NCBI GenBank assembly: GCA_007449985.2
Contig: VIIQ02000629.1
Span: 124,001-188,000 of the forward strand
DNA length: 64,000 nucleotides
Direction: 5' to 3'
DNA from: Desmodesmus armatus
Lineage: Eukaryota; Chlorophyta; Chlorophyceae; Sphaeropleales; Scenedesmaceae
Of this stretch, positions 30,960 through 43,200 are shown in pieces. The first letter of the stretch is position 1; every line of letters starts with the position of its first letter. The notes under the pieces are model-generated. The model did no database searches, was not told where the DNA came from, and saw only the letters and a program-made list of their open reading frames with translations. A program made the translations under genes and the position numbers.

Positions 30960-33689
30960 CAGAAGCAGGACCAAGAGCAGCGGCGGCGGCAGCAGCAAGA
31001 GCAGCAGCAGCAGCAGTTGCTGGATGGGGTGTTGGCTGTGATTGACATGTTCAAATCTGCAGCGCTGCTGGCGCGTGAGAGGGACCTGCAGGCGGAGGCT
31101 CACGCCCTCAGCAGGCTGGGCCACACTTACAAGGTAGGTGGGCCGGAGCACGCACCATGTGAACATTGTAAGGGTCTCCTTGCATAAGGGTCCTGGAGCA
31201 TAGTGCGCTGTACTGTTAGCAAACTTTGCAGGGTGTCAGCTGTTGCATGTGTGCATTGGTGGCAGCATGCATGAGAGGGACCTGCAGGCAGAGGCTCATG
31301 CCCTCAGCAGGCTCGGGCACACTTACAAGGTGGGTAGGGTAGCTCCTACAATGCATGATGTGCAAAGGGCCTGCAATGTATGATGTGTAAGGCCTACGGG
31401 GTGCTCAGGCATGGCCTGCACCGTGTTACAGTAGCAGTAGTAAGGGCCTCCTGTTGGGATATGCTCAGACATACTGGGTCTGTATGAGCTGGGATTCTAG
31501 GGTGTAGTTGGCCTGTACTGCCAACAAAGTGTAGAAGGCAGTCAGCTGCTTGCGGCTGCGCATATGGGCAGTGTCTGTTCTGTGGCCGCCACCAAGTGAT
31601 CCAGGATTCAAGCCAGTCCCCTCCTCTAGGCTTGTTCGACCTTATACATTGTTCCTATCTGCAATGTTTCTTGTGTGTAGCTGCTGTGTGCGCAAGGTGG
31701 GTTCACTCGTCCTTGACCACACCTTGTTGCTGTGTGTACAGGTGTGTGCTGTCATTCTTGACCCCACCCTCAAGAGCGACCCATTGGCTGCCCGAGTCAG
31801 CTGAGGAGCGCAGCAGGGCTGCTTTCCCAAAAGGTCTTCTTGTGCAAGCTTGTACATTGGCCCAATCTGTGATGTTTCTGGTGTGTTTCTGCTGTGTGCG
31901 CAGGTGTGTGCAGTCGTCCTTGACCCCACCCTCAAGTGTGACCCCCTGGCCGCCCGTTCAGCTGAGGAGCGCAGCAGAGCTGCCTTCCTGAACGTGCTGG
32001 GCCTGGTTGACTCACTGCCTCACAGGATTGGCCTCATGATGGAGGACTGGTACAGGGTGAGTCATACACACGCTCTTTGGCCTTGTATCCCCTCTCTATC
32101 CCAAGTGTCTCACACACTGAGCTCCCCTGCATGACTCATCTCAACATACTGACCACCCCTGCATGCATGACTTGATTCATCTGTGGCGTGGTGATGCCAC
32201 CACATGAGTCTTAGTATGATACTGATCGCCCCTGCATGACTCAGCTCAACTGTCGCACAATGGCAGCACACCTGTGCCGACTTCTGCTGCAGTGGGTGTT
32301 TTGGTGACACTGGGTGTCGGGGATATCAGTTGGTGGTCACTGCAGGATTGCCACGTACTCCCAGCTTCCCCCTGAGTGAGTTGTAGCACTGACCGCATGT
32401 GCCGCGAGTGGGAGTGTTGATGTGATGGTGCAGCAGGCTGCCTCCAAACCCCACTAGCTACGGGCTACTTGCTCACTCACAAGGCTGTGCACTGCTCTGC
32501 ATCAATCACTGCTGTTGCTGCTGCTGCTGCTGCCGCTGCTGCTGCCTGCGCACTGATGCACCGTCAGGAGGCTCGTGACACCATCTCTGAATTCCAGCGC
32601 ACTACGGCGGCAGAGGAAACTGCACGCAAGGAGAAGGAGACAGCACCTGTGCGCGAGGTGAGCAGGCGGGGTCGGCAGCACATCATTCTGATGGCTCTTT
32701 GCACTTCCTGCTGCATGAAATTTGGGATGTTCACCATCATCAGCAAGTGTTTGCACAGCATCCCAGTGTGCAATCTTGGCCCACCTTGTCAATGACCTTG
32801 GAGATGGTGACCTTTGAATTGGATGGAGAGTGACCCCCTGCAGGCCCTTCACCACTGTGACAATCTTCCCTGCTGCCCCTCCCTCCCTCTCCTTCCCTGC
32901 GCTCCCCCTACCCCCCCCCCCCCCCGCCGCCGCCGCAGTCCCTGAGGGAGGAGTTGACGGGGCTGTATGCTGCTGCCAACAAGGGCTGGCTGGAGTTGTT
33001 GAAGCACTGCTACACACAGCATCCACCAATCAACCCTTCCAGCAGGTAGGCACACGAAGATGTGGCACGAGCAGTGGAGACATGAGTTTTACTGTAGAGT
33101 GCAGTACAACACACCACATCACAGTCCAGTATAGTACAGCACAGTACAGCACAGTACAGTACAGTATGGGTTTGAATCAGACAAATTTAGAGCCTGACCA
33201 TCCTACCAGGAAGTGCATGGCCTCCCATATGTAAACGTGATGGCATCAATGTAATCATTACATTGACCGAGTCCGCTATCACTGCCCCGTGTTTCAGGGT
33301 GACAGACTTCAGTGGTTTCAATGCTGACACCGGCAAGGAGTGCCTGAAGAAGGCGATACTGGCCTACCACCCTGACAAGCAAGCTGGGCCCAACAGCAGC
33401 AGGAAGTGGCAGGTGCTGGCAGAGGAAATCACAAAGGTGGGTTGGCGCTATTGGAACTGCTGCCAGAATGGGCTCTCTACCTTCCCAATGTTGCTTGCCT
33501 CAAGGTGCAGAATCAACCGGCCAGTATCAATGGTTGCACATCAGCCAACGGGTGTGTACAGTTGGCTTGGCAGCATTGTGTAGCTACACAAGCGGTGGCA
33601 CCGCTTGGCCAACAATTGCCTGATTGATGGCTTGTGTTGTTTGTGCGTTGCTGCAGGCTCTGACCCAGAAGTACGAATGCTTCAAGTGA
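28052..33689 (+). CDS. TPR-like protein with C-terminal J domain (Hsp40-type co-chaperone)
   Basis: Exons: 28052-28191, 28308-28511, 28850-28949, 29484-29602, 29970-30111, 30322-30417, 30726-31133, 31904-32056, 32568-32657, 32939-33045, 33298-33436, 33657-33689. All join in frame to 576 residues. The start ATG has a good context (ACAAACATGGCA). The N-terminal part reads like a TPR (KRGNAYFLQAREASG, then LLELAVGLYDKALAAA). The middle is helical with a long Gln tract (30800-31020) and a basic stretch KQKPNKRQREAARQQ. The last 56 residues form a J-like domain: TGKECLKKAILAYHPDKQAG has the HPD tripeptide needed to stimulate Hsp70 ATPase, and a final short exon completes the C-terminus. J domains at the C-terminus with TPRs upstream are known among co-chaperones. 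It lies about 1 kb downstream of HSP110, same strand. The specific client or orthologue is not recognised. Confidence 0.85.
29603..29657 (+). repeat. TACAG/CACAG pentamer run in TPR-J intron 4
   Basis: Starting at the donor, the intron contains a run of ACAGTACAGCACAGTAC-type units. A very similar run occurs at 33121-33170 in intron 10 of the same gene, and (TACTG)n occurs at 48637-48657 in the NCBP3 gene. Confidence 0.8.
31271..31329 (+). repeat. Copy of TPR-J exon 7 end with donor
   Basis: GAGAGGGACCTGCAGGCAGA and on to CACACTTACAAG then GTGGGTAG repeats the last 57 bp of exon 7 (real donor at 31134) with few changes, 196 bp downstream. The copied donor at 31330 is intact. Confidence 0.93.
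31667..31830 (+). repeat. Two decoy acceptor copies upstream of TPR-J exon 8
   Basis: Real exon 8 starts at 31904 (GTGTGTGCAGTCGTCCTTGA). A copy starts at 31742 after TGTACAG and runs about 85 bp, with a one-base change of phase that yields a stop (CGAGTCAGCTGA). A more decayed copy at 31667-31728 has lost the acceptor (GCGCAAGGTGGG in place of GCGCAGGTGTG). Confidence 0.9.
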
Positions 33690-34845
33690 TGTAAGAAAGG
33701 AAGCTGGCCAGGCTGCAGCCCACCTGGCTACTACTGCTGTCATGCAGCTTTGTGTATCATATGCAGCGCAATGTGCTGTTGTCAGCTAGTCAGGGATGGA
33801 AGAGTAAGCAGCAGGTGCCATGAGTGTGTGAGCCCGGCAGGTTGCAGAGGCTGCCGCTGTTCCATATGTGTTGTTGTTTTGGTGATGATGGTGGCGGCAG
33901 TCAGTTGGTGTCAGGCTTTAGCATCAGGTCTTTGCGCAGGGGGGTCACCGGCATAATGCCGGGCCAGCTGGGCAGCTGCATTCAACTGGGGCCACATTTG
34001 TTTCATAATCTCTCCCTATGAGTGTGTGCGATACTGTTGACGGTTGGGCAAAAGATCAAGGGTGGGTGGCTGGCGTGTTGCACTGGGTAATGGTGCCTTA
34101 CAGGCTGGGATGGGTATGACAGGTTGATGCCAGCGACCAACACAGTTTATGGATATATGGTTCACCAGTGATTATCACCAACCATCATGACGTAATATCA
34201 CACCACGCAAATATTACACGTACCCAATCAGAGTCCCTCTGCTGCCTCCACAAGCGTTCTCTGGCTACTTGCAGAGCAAGTACTCGGTAATGCTGCCACC
34301 TGGTATCAGCAAAACTGAGTATTCCTAAAACCCAAGCACAAACTAATGATAAAAAATAATGGTAAAAATAATGGTAATGATATAACAGTGGTTCTGGCAC
34401 AGTTGCCTGCCGCCAAAAGCTGTATCACGGAAACACACAGCCCACAGCTTTCACAACTGCCAGCATTGGCAATCAAAATCCCCAAAAATCCCAACAGGAG
34501 CGGGATAGAGCGGCCGGTCACAACTTGTGCAGACCTCCAAAACAGTAACATTCAGACAAGAGGGTGTCAGTCTGATACAGTATGCTGCCAGCACTGGCCG
34601 TGCAGCGGCTTATGATGACAAGATCAGGGACTGAGAAACTTCACACTGATACACGGGCTATGTAGCCCAGCAGTTGGCCCACATGGCCTGCCACAGAGAG
34701 CTGTACAGAAGTGAGAAAGCGCCCCGAACTGTCAACATCCAAACAAAAGTCCAGCAGGCAAGCCAACAGGGTCAGAATGCTTGGTACAACCGGGTGACAC
34801 CAAGATCACGGCAACAGGCGAAGGCAAAGGCAGTTTGAGGTATGC
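33690..34845. other. Intergenic interval, no gene seen
   Basis: No credible exons. TGTAA immediately follows the TPR-J stop (33690-33694) but is probably too close to act as poly(A) signal. A short A/T-rich patch with ATAATGGTAA repeats lies at 34345-34385, unlike the GC-rich surroundings. Confidence 0.45.
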
Positions 34846-35613
34846 TACAGCCGTGTGTGGTGTTGCGGGGGCGCTTGTCTGCGCCTGCAGCCGCGTGTGG
34901 CACGTTGTGGACAGCAGGGGCTAAGGCGACCTCCATGGGGTTGTTGCTGCGGGGGCGTTTGGCCGCCTTGCCAGTACGTGAGGCGCTACGGCCAGTGCGG
35001 GCCTACGGCAGGGGAGGGGAGGGGTGGCAACGACACAAGGGCCTCCTCAGTAAATCTGAGGGGGGACGACACATGCTTTGCACATGCAGGCTATTGTCTA
35101 ACCATGCAAGCACTGAACAAGCACAAAGAAAGCAATAAAAACGAACGGTGTTGGGGCCCGATACCTGTGGGAACCCAGTTAGGCGCCATGTATTGATGGC
35201 CAGCAGCTCGCCACATACAAGTACGTGAATAAAAGTAGTGACGTCGGCCTCAGGTGGTCAAACCTCGCCCGGTATTGCTGGTTTGGCCCTCCCATTTTCG
35301 CCCAGGGGCAACCCACACGTGGTTGCGCCACCACCAAAAAGCAATAGCAGTAGAATAGCGATAGAAAAAAACAATAGATAAAAAACAGGCATAACTAAGG
35401 CACTGGCCCGATACCTGTGGGAACCCTGTTGGGCGCCATGTCTTGATGGCCAGTAGCTCGCCACATACAAGTACGTGAATACAAGTGGTGACGTCGGCCT
35501 CAGGTGGTCAAACCTCGCCCGGTATCGCTGGTTTGGCCCTCCCATTTTCGCCCAGGGGAAACCCACACGTGGCTACCAGTGCCATCAGACAACAAACGCA
35601 TGCGCACGAGCCA

Positions 35614-35761
35614 AGCATTGAAAGAAACCGGGCGCATCAACATGAAGCACAAGCATGAGCGCCAAGCGAGAGTATACCAATTTGTGTCGGACAAATTGGT
35701 ACGCTTTCCTTTGACGTTCATGCTTGCGCCTCGTGCTGATGCGTCCTGCGGCATTCAATCT
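35614..35761. repeat. Long imperfect inverted repeat (hairpin), about 70-bp arms
   Basis: Arms 35614-35685 and 35691-35761 are about three-quarters complementary and flank a 5-base loop. The innermost 10 bp are perfect (ACCAATTTGT / ACAAATTGGT). Both strands therefore translate to similar peptides around KHERQ and YQFV. It sits between repeat units and could be a fold-back element or a small-RNA precursor. Confidence 0.9.
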
Positions 35762-36455
35762 GCGAGCAGAGTCACTGAAGGCATGCATGCGACAAAGAAA
35801 AGGCACAGATGAAGTTTGCAAGGTAAACCCACCTTCTGCTGCTTGCCGTTGTCGCAGTCCTCAGCAGCCATATGAGGTGGGTTGTGGGCCTCTGGCCCAG
35901 CAGGGGCGAAAGCAGCGGCAGCGGGGTTGGTACTGCGGGGGCCCTTGGACTTGGAGGACATGCCAGCCTGTGAGGCGGCGTAGCCAGAACGGGCCTACGG
36001 CAGGGGAGGGGAAGGGTGGCAACAACACAAGGGGGCCCTCAGTAAAACTGAGGGGGCACAACACAATCATTGCACATGCAGGCTGTTGGCTAACAAAGCA
36101 AGCACTGCAAAGAAAGCAAGCAAAACTACACTGCAACAAAGCAAGCTATGCAGCAAAGGTGTTGAGACCTGATACGTGTGGTAGCCCATGTAGGCGCCAT
36201 GTGAGGTGACCAGCAGCTCGCCACATACAAGTACGCAGCGTCGGCCTAGTTTACGACCTCGCCCCGGGGGCTGGTTTGGTCACGCCAATAACGCCCAGGT
36301 TACAAGCACACGTGGATGCCCCAACACCGCAAACCCACCTTGCCCTGCATGCCACCCCTCCGTTGTAGTAGCCATTTGGTGTGGTATGGGCCCCTGACCC
36401 AGCAGCAGCAACGGCAGCTGTGCTGGGGTTGGTGCTGCCAGCCTACCTACCCTGA

Positions 36456-36640
36456 GGGTAGGAGGCTAGAAGGGCTTGCCAAGGGTAGGAGGCTAGAAGG
36501 GCTTGCCAAGGGTAGGAGGCTAGAAGGGCTTGGCAGCCTTTGAGGAGTCGCAAGGCCACTAGGGTTTAGGGTTAGGGGGGGGGGGCTGCAGCAGGGGAGG
36601 GAGGTAAAGTCCAGGGCTGCAGCAGGGGAGGGAGGTAAAG
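36456..36640 (+). repeat. Two short tandem repeats
   Basis: Three copies of a 27-bp unit (GGGTAGGAGGCTAGAAGGGC...) are followed by two copies of a 31-bp unit (CTGCAGCAGGGGAGGGAGGT...). Between them, at 36559-36577, is a telomere-like AGGGTTTAGGGTTAGGG. They lie inside composite repeat unit 4. Confidence 0.85.
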
Positions 36641-37160
36641 TGGCAGAAACACGAGGATCCCTCAGTAGACCTGAGGGGGAACGAGAGACACGCATTCAAT
36701 GATTGCACATGCAGGCTGTTGCCTACTGGCTTTGGCAAAGCAAGCACTGCTGCAAAAAACAAGCTATGCAAAGGTGTTGGGGCCCGATACCTGTGGTACA
36801 ACCTAAGTAGGCGCTATATGAAGGGACCAGCAGCTCGCCACGCACAAGTACGCGGCGTCGGCCTAGTTGTCAACCTCGCCCCGGGGGCTGGTTTGGCCGC
36901 GCCAATCGTGCCCAGGTTACACGCACACGTGGATGCCCCAACACCAACGACAACACACCAACTGCAGCTATACCTAAATCTTGGGCACTGGCCCGATACC
37001 TGTGGTAACCCTGTGAGGCGCCATGTGTTGAGAGCCAGCAGCTCGCCACATACACGTACGTGAATACATGTAGTGACGTTGGTCTAGTTGTCAACCTCGC
37101 CCGCTTGGCTGGTTTGGCTCCCCCCAATGCCGCCAGGGTTGAACCCACACGTGGATACCA

Positions 37161-39144
37161 GTGCCCCTGACTACTGAAAAACGGCAACATATTAATATAA
37201 TATGCTCAAAAAACAAATGTGGCAAGCACATAATGTGTTAGCAATAACCCACCTCGGCTTGCGTGCCGTCCCAGCCTCATCAGCTCGGGGCTGTCCAGCT
37301 GCCAGCTGTCTTGAAGACAACAGTACTGCCAGTAGTGGTCCGGAATGTCAGGAGCCGATGCTCACGGGAAGGAGGACATATCCCAATGTTCAAACGGTAT
37401 GTTACTGTGTCATCTTGTGAAGCACTCTTCAGCCTGTGAGTCAGACAGCAGCAGTATCAGCAGGACAGCAGCAGGCCAGTTGGTTGGCAACCAAGGGCCA
37501 ACAGCATCCAGTGCACTACAGCTGCCTGGAGATAACACACAAGTGAAATTTGGTATTTGATTTACCTCCACTTTCGCCCTGAGCTCCTTGGGCTGTCTGC
37601 TGAAGGTGGCCCTAGTGCACCTGCCGCTGCATGGGCGCCGCTAAGCTGCATTATGTGCATAAGTTAGCCGTCAACAGGTGAATCAAGAGGCAGCTTGACG
37701 AGATGAGTCTTGCCTAGGCGAGTACTGCACTTTGTACCGTAATGGCAAACCAAAATAACGAATCCGAACCGACACCTTCTGTACACGTGGCATGTTGCCG
37801 GCCACGAGTAATTTCGGCATCTTATCGCCCACACACCTTGTCACTGAAGCAGACACTGCAACTTTTGCTGCTGCAACCAGCTGGCCTGCAGGCTGAGGCA
37901 CACACAACCGCTTGTCCTGCACACGTTTAATTCACTTTTTCATGTTGATACATGGATGATACAAACTCAGGTCACACCTTAGCCATAAAAGATTGTCCCC
38001 ATTCTAGGATAGAAGAAGAGGGGGAGAGGAAATAAGTGTTATTTTGCGACAGAGACAGAGACCTCGATTCCGTTCGGTTTGTTCTTCGTCTAGATGCCGC
38101 ATCACACCAAACACCGGTAAATCAGGGTGCGTAGCACGCACGTGTGTCTCGAAGGGAGGGTGTTGTAGTTGGGTATGGTTGCTGGCACCACCTGCAGAAC
38201 TGCACAGCCAACAAGGGGTGGGCAGGGGGACCCCAGTGGGGTGCGCTTCACGCAACCCCCTTCCCCCTGCTTTCACCACGCAACCTAGGTGCACCTGGCC
38301 ATGCACATGATTTGCTAGGGGTACCTTGCCTCGCTCAGCACCTGCCATAAATCCTCAATTTTCATTGATAAGTGGAGAGGCGACTGAGATTGGCAACGAA
38401 CGAAGGCAGGCGTTGCTTTTGGCAAACGTCTATTCTCCAGGAACCGTGCCTTCAAGGCTTGCTTGCTGCTGCAGCACGGCTGGAGACACAGCTGGACACA
38501 CGTGCACGGTTGACGCGTGATGTAATACAAACTGCAGGGCTGTCACTCACATCTGCAGTTGCTGTGGTTTTGACTTCATGGCAAAATAAACTGCAGTCAG
38601 ACCATGGCAGCCATTGATGCATGATTTTTGCACAGCACAGTTTTTTGCACAGCTGACCAGAACTGCTGAACGCCAAACGATCCATTCAGGAACAGCAATG
38701 TTGGTATACCTGTAGTGCTGTACTCAGATACTGCTTCAAAGCTGCAGCATCAGCTTCTGTCCTGAGAAGCTATCACAAGCTGTACTTTTCCAAACCGGCA
38801 CCAGCGGGCCAGGTTACCCCTGGACCCCCTGGTCGGCCGGAAGAGTGCCGGGTGTATGCGCAGCCTGCATGTACGTTGAGCAATGAGCTCAGTCAGGCAG
38901 CATCAGCTGGGAGTCTATCATAGACAGGCTGGCTGGGTGTTGACACCACACAATAACAGCTGAGTCACCGGCAGCACGTCTCGTGTGTGCATTGCGCTCA
39001 CTGTTCAACGTGGGCTGATACTTTGAGCTTACGAACCTTTTTTCCCAAAGTCGCAGGCAGTCACAGCATTTGGTTGTTCATCACCATCGCGCTGACAGCA
39101 CATTTCTGCCCAGCTCCTTACGAACACTTGGCCAGGCTCTAGCG
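37161..39144. other. Intergenic interval, no defensible gene
   Basis: Several open frames exist on both strands, for instance a 114-codon minus frame at 38004-38348, but none shows a domain, an exon chain or protein-like composition. The coding potential is unclear. Confidence 0.4.
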
Positions 39145-40251
39145 ATGCGTCAGGACCGGTTGATGCAGTGGCTGCTGCGGCAAAGAGGCTTCAGCCCAGC
39201 GGATACTCATAGCACTGTGACAGTGCGTGCACGATTTTCTCTGCTGGCTCAGAACCCGCCACAAACAAGCCCGCACAAGTCCTTCAGAGGCCTCAAAGCG
39301 CTCCTGTGCAATGACAGCACCCACACAACAGCAGCAGACGCCTGGCACGGGAAGGTTGACTCTAGCTGGTGAGCTGGATGATCTGGGGTTCCCAGCTGAG
39401 GGAGTCAGGCACCGTTGATGCCAACTAGAACCTGCTTGATCTGTAGGGTCCTTAACAAACCTGAGACCAGAGGGGAGCCGGGCGAGGCCTGGGGCAGTAG
39501 GGTTTGCAGTGAAACAGCCAACATGGGGCGCAAGGGGGGGCGGGGGGTCCTGTGCCAAATGCCTACAGACGGGGGAGGGATGTTTGGCTTTCATGGGTTT
39601 GTTTGCTGACGGTTATGTTGACGGCTTGTCCTGTCCCTGTGCTGCCCTATTTGCAGCTTCAGCACATCACTTTCTGCTGCTTCTGGCCCAAAGCCGCAGC
39701 GCTCACACAAGCAGTGCCCTTTCATCACCACAGCAGCACAGCAGTCCCCACTGGTCAAGCAGCTGGCAGCCGTGTTTGAACCGAACCAGGTCAGCTCGCT
39801 GGAATCTGTTTCCACTGAACCATCTCTGGGTGCTGCAGATGCAACAGTGCTGGTGTCTGTCTCCAGCACAGCAAAGCCCCAGCTAGAGTCAGTGCCCAGC
39901 ATCAAGGGTCTCCTGCAGACTTGGGAGAGCCTCAGCACACAGCAGCAGACCCCAGTGCTGTCTCGTTCCAGCTCTGTGGCAAGCTGCAGCAGCTCCTGCA
40001 GCAGCAGTAGCTACCACCCTCTGCGCCCTGTGCTGAGACCGGTCCTAGCAGCGGCAGCACCTTCAGTCGCCACCGCAGCAGGAGCGGCGGTTGCACATGC
40101 TGCCGTCACATCCAGTGGTGCAGCAGTCAGCCTGGGGGATGAGGTGCAGGAGCAGGTGGTGGCTGTGATTGCAGGCACAGCTGTTGCTGTTGAAGAGACA
40201 GCAGTGCTGGGCCGCTGGGACGTTGTGTCATCTGCGGCCGCTGTTGCTGTG
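39145..40251 (+). CDS. Hypothetical protein, Ser/Ala-rich (tentative gene model)
   Basis: Two exons fit: 39145-39368 (ATG, then MRQDRLMQWLLRQRGFS) and 39657-40251, joining in phase 2 and staying open to a donor-like GTG|GTGAGTTAG. The second exon is rich in Ser, Ala, Val and Thr and includes SPLVKQLAAVFEPNQVSS and GDEVQEQVVAVIAGTAV. I do not recognise a family. A possible later exon at about 40921-41004 reads NLALQHYAVRDTHPQQLLS in frame with a donor after it, so the gene may continue; I could not chain the parts with certainty. It could also be non-coding sequence that happens to be open. Confidence 0.35.
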
Positions 40252-43200
40252 GTGAGTTAGCCGAATGCAGGGGCAAGGGTGCTGCATTACTGTTACACGC
40301 GATCTTTATGTTGATTGAGTTGTTGCAGCCTGCTTGTCTGTTCCGCTATGCAACAATGCGCAACAACGTGGGTCCAGCAGCCAGCCAACAGGTCCATGAA
40401 TTTGTCTCATGCTGTTGTGCCTGGCGACGTGTGTATTCGCGTGGTGGGCGCAGCCCCAGCCTGCAACCCAAGCCCGCGTTTCATGCTGTGTATCTTTCCC
40501 TGCTGTTGTTGCTATTTGCAGGGCATCTACCTGGTCAAGGCTTGCTTGTGAAAGGCTTAACTTGAGTGCTGCATTCTGTGATGTATTGTTGCTGCCTGCG
40601 TCTCACTGACATTACCGGAAGGCGACCTCGCGCGGCACTCCTGTGCTGCACTGCTGCTACGATGTGGCGCCTTGTGCTGCACTGCTATAACTGCAGGCAT
40701 GCCCACACATTGCTGTTGTTTGTAGTTGGCGCGGGTGCTGTGTTTGGGTCATAAATTGGATGTTTTGTGGCTTGTGCGCTGAGAAGCGTCTGTCTGCGAG
40801 AACGCTCTACACCCTGGCATCTTTCGTTGGCCACCACCTTTGATGGTTAGCTGCAGCAGATTCTGGCTGGGCCCATGCCCACCTCTTGTCTTGCTTTGGC
40901 TCTGCTCTGTTGCCGCAGCTGGCGCTGTTCAAGGCAACCTGGCGCTGCAGCATTATGCTGTGCGCGACACCCACCCACAGCAGCTACTGTCCGGGTGGGG
41001 CTTGAGGTAGTAGGATAGGTTTCTTTTGGGGCCCATGCCCCTTCTTTGCGGCTTGTCCACATTGCCGTTGCAGGTTTGGTGGGTGCAGCTGCCTTGGCCA
41101 AGCCGAAGCCTGATAGCATGGTATTTGTCTTGGCGATGGTGGTGGTGCAATGGCCCAGAGGCCCTTGCGTGTAGCTGCTGGTGCTGCTGCTGACCCCGCA
41201 CTGGTGTCAGGCACACCTTTGCGCCAACGACCAGGTGGTCCGCCAATTGCGGCATTGTGGGTAGCATTGTGATAGGATTGAGGTAGCCCCGTTGTGTTGG
41301 GTGCAAGATCTGCAGTGCTGCAAGCTTTGCAGTGCGTTTTGTAGCGATGCAAGCTTTGACTGGCTTCGATTGCGCACGTAGTGCATTGCTCCGGCCTGCG
41401 GGTGTGCGGACAATGTGGTGCACAAATGGAGCCCATGCTCCTTGTGTGTGCTTGTTTGGCATGCGTTCATGGCTATTGGGATGCATTTGCACATGGCAAT
41501 GGCCTGGTGCTGTCCGGGGTTTGTCCAGTACCTGTCAGCAAAGGTGCTCTTCCCCAGCTTGTCTGTTTTCTATCTCTTTTCCGGGCATGTGTTACAGTGC
41601 CTGGGGACCTGGGGCCTTGCCAGGCACGGCGCTTGGCGAAGCTGCGTGTGCCACCTCTGCAGCAAAGCGTGTAGCAGCCGGCAGCCCCGGCCGTCTCTGG
41701 GGAAGTTACCTCTTGGCTCTTGCCTGTTGTGCCCTGTGTGTGTCTGGTCCCAGACAGACTCTGTGCCGGTGCTGCACCATAGGTGCCAGCTACAGTATGA
41801 CAAGTCTGCAGGCCAAGCCAGTATGTTGCATGTTGGTTGCAACTGTCGCTTCAAAAATAGGGCGTGCAGGGGATATTCGGGTGGGTACGGTCTGCGTGTG
41901 TTGTGGTTCAGCGTGCGGTTCAGCTTGAGGGTGCGCAGCTGATGGGTGATCACAAGCCCTACGAGAGGGCCGTGTGTGGTGCAGCACCTGGTTGTGTTGG
42001 GTAAGTCAGTGTTGTGCTTATTGTCAGGTGCTGCTGCAGAGTCTCAAATGGCAGCATGCGGGGGGGTCAAGGCGGTTGCCAGCACTCATCATGCGAGCAT
42101 CCCAGCATGCCAGACTCCACCATGCTGTGCTGACCATTCTGCATTGGGTGTGCGCACTGCTGACACCTGCATGATGTGCCCTCAGCACCGCCAAAAAGGA
42201 CATGGTGCAAGCTGCCATTGACTAACTTTAAAGTGTGCACACACGGCATGCACCTGTACCACTGGACACCTCTGCACCAGCCTTTGACTTCAATTCGAAC
42301 AAGCAACTTCGGTTGCAGCATGTTGTCTTGTGACGCACCAGGCACGGCGGTGGTGCACCTGTCCTGTCAGGGTGATGCGCAGTGGTGCGTTTCAGCATAT
42401 GAGGTTGATGCGTTGTGGTGTCTTCGGCGGCCTTCTCCCCGAGTCACTGAGTGCTGTCTGCAGTGTGTGTGACATCCTGGAGTTGGTGATGCCGGCACAG
42501 TGATGAGCTGCCCCTCCCTGAGCGTGTGTTGTTGTTGCTGTGTGGGACAGCAACAGGCGGGAATGCATATGCATCCTCTTTACAGCACCAGCTGCACGGG
42601 TCACAGAGGGGAGGCTGCAAGGCTTGTTGCTGTCTTGCTTGTCAGAATGGCAGTTGGGCTGTTTTGGCTGATTGGAGTGGTTCACAAACTGGAGCTGTAG
42701 CTATGACTGGGTGTTTTCTTCTGCGTACCAGCTCAGCGTCTTGCCTTGTTATGACGTGCATGTTGACAGCTCCTATGTGTGTGCAACATGAACAGTGAGT
42801 GTACTGACTGGTTGCGCTGTGTCGACGGGTTATGCTGACTGTACTATTTAGCCTCGACTGCAAGGTCGTTGTGCTGCCTGCGCCTGGGCATGCATGAGTG
42901 TGTTGGTGGTGCAGTTGCGCGTGTTGCAGTTGTTGTATGTGTTCCTGCACTCAGTATGCAACACAAAGTTTCTTGCTCTGCAGGGCCTGCCGTTGGTCCG
43001 GTGGTTTGCTGAGCCTCCTGACAGCAGTTGACTGGGCTGCATGCCTTGGAAGCAGCTCAGACTCACAGGCAGGCATCCAAGACTCTTCCTGGCAAAGGGC
43101 CTTGTAGCTGCTCAGGCATGTTCTTACTTCTTTACTTACTTCCCCTCTCACTACAGCTGTGTACCCTATTCTACCTCTGCATTGGTGTGCTGGACTGGCC

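Larger units (their letters stand above)
34846..37160 (+). repeat. Cluster of composite dispersed repeat units (three long, two short)
   Basis: Three modules recur in the same order. Module 1 (34850, 35870, 36383) is GGGGTTGGT/GGGGCG-rich and ends GGGCCTACGGCAGGGGAGGGG in the first two. Module 2 (35005, 35998, 36590) contains CCTCAGTAAATCTGAGG, a short perfect hairpin, and GCACATGCAGGCT. Module 3, about 165 bp, begins with GGCCCGATACCTGTGG, contains CAGCTCGCCACATACAAGTA and ends in CACACGTGG; it occurs at about 35153-35323, 35404-35573, 36161-36315, 36773-36933 and 36985-37154. Two module 3 copies stand alone, so these look like truncated copies of a non-autonomous element. No protein domain, target-site duplication or tRNA-like promoter boxes could be shown. 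Confidence 0.85.

Noticed and set aside
36559..36577. Telomere-like AGGGTTTAGGG, also seen near 743-757 and 50935
   Set aside because: Only one or two units each; too short to claim an interstitial telomere or chromosome fusion.
36985..37154. tRNA-derived SINE, from GGTTGAACCC near the end of module 3
   Set aside because: Resemblance to a B box occurs in one copy only and no A box at the right distance was found.
40953..41492. 179-codon minus-strand frame
   Set aside because: Composition is not protein-like, there is no recognisable motif, and overlapping plus frames of equal length exist.
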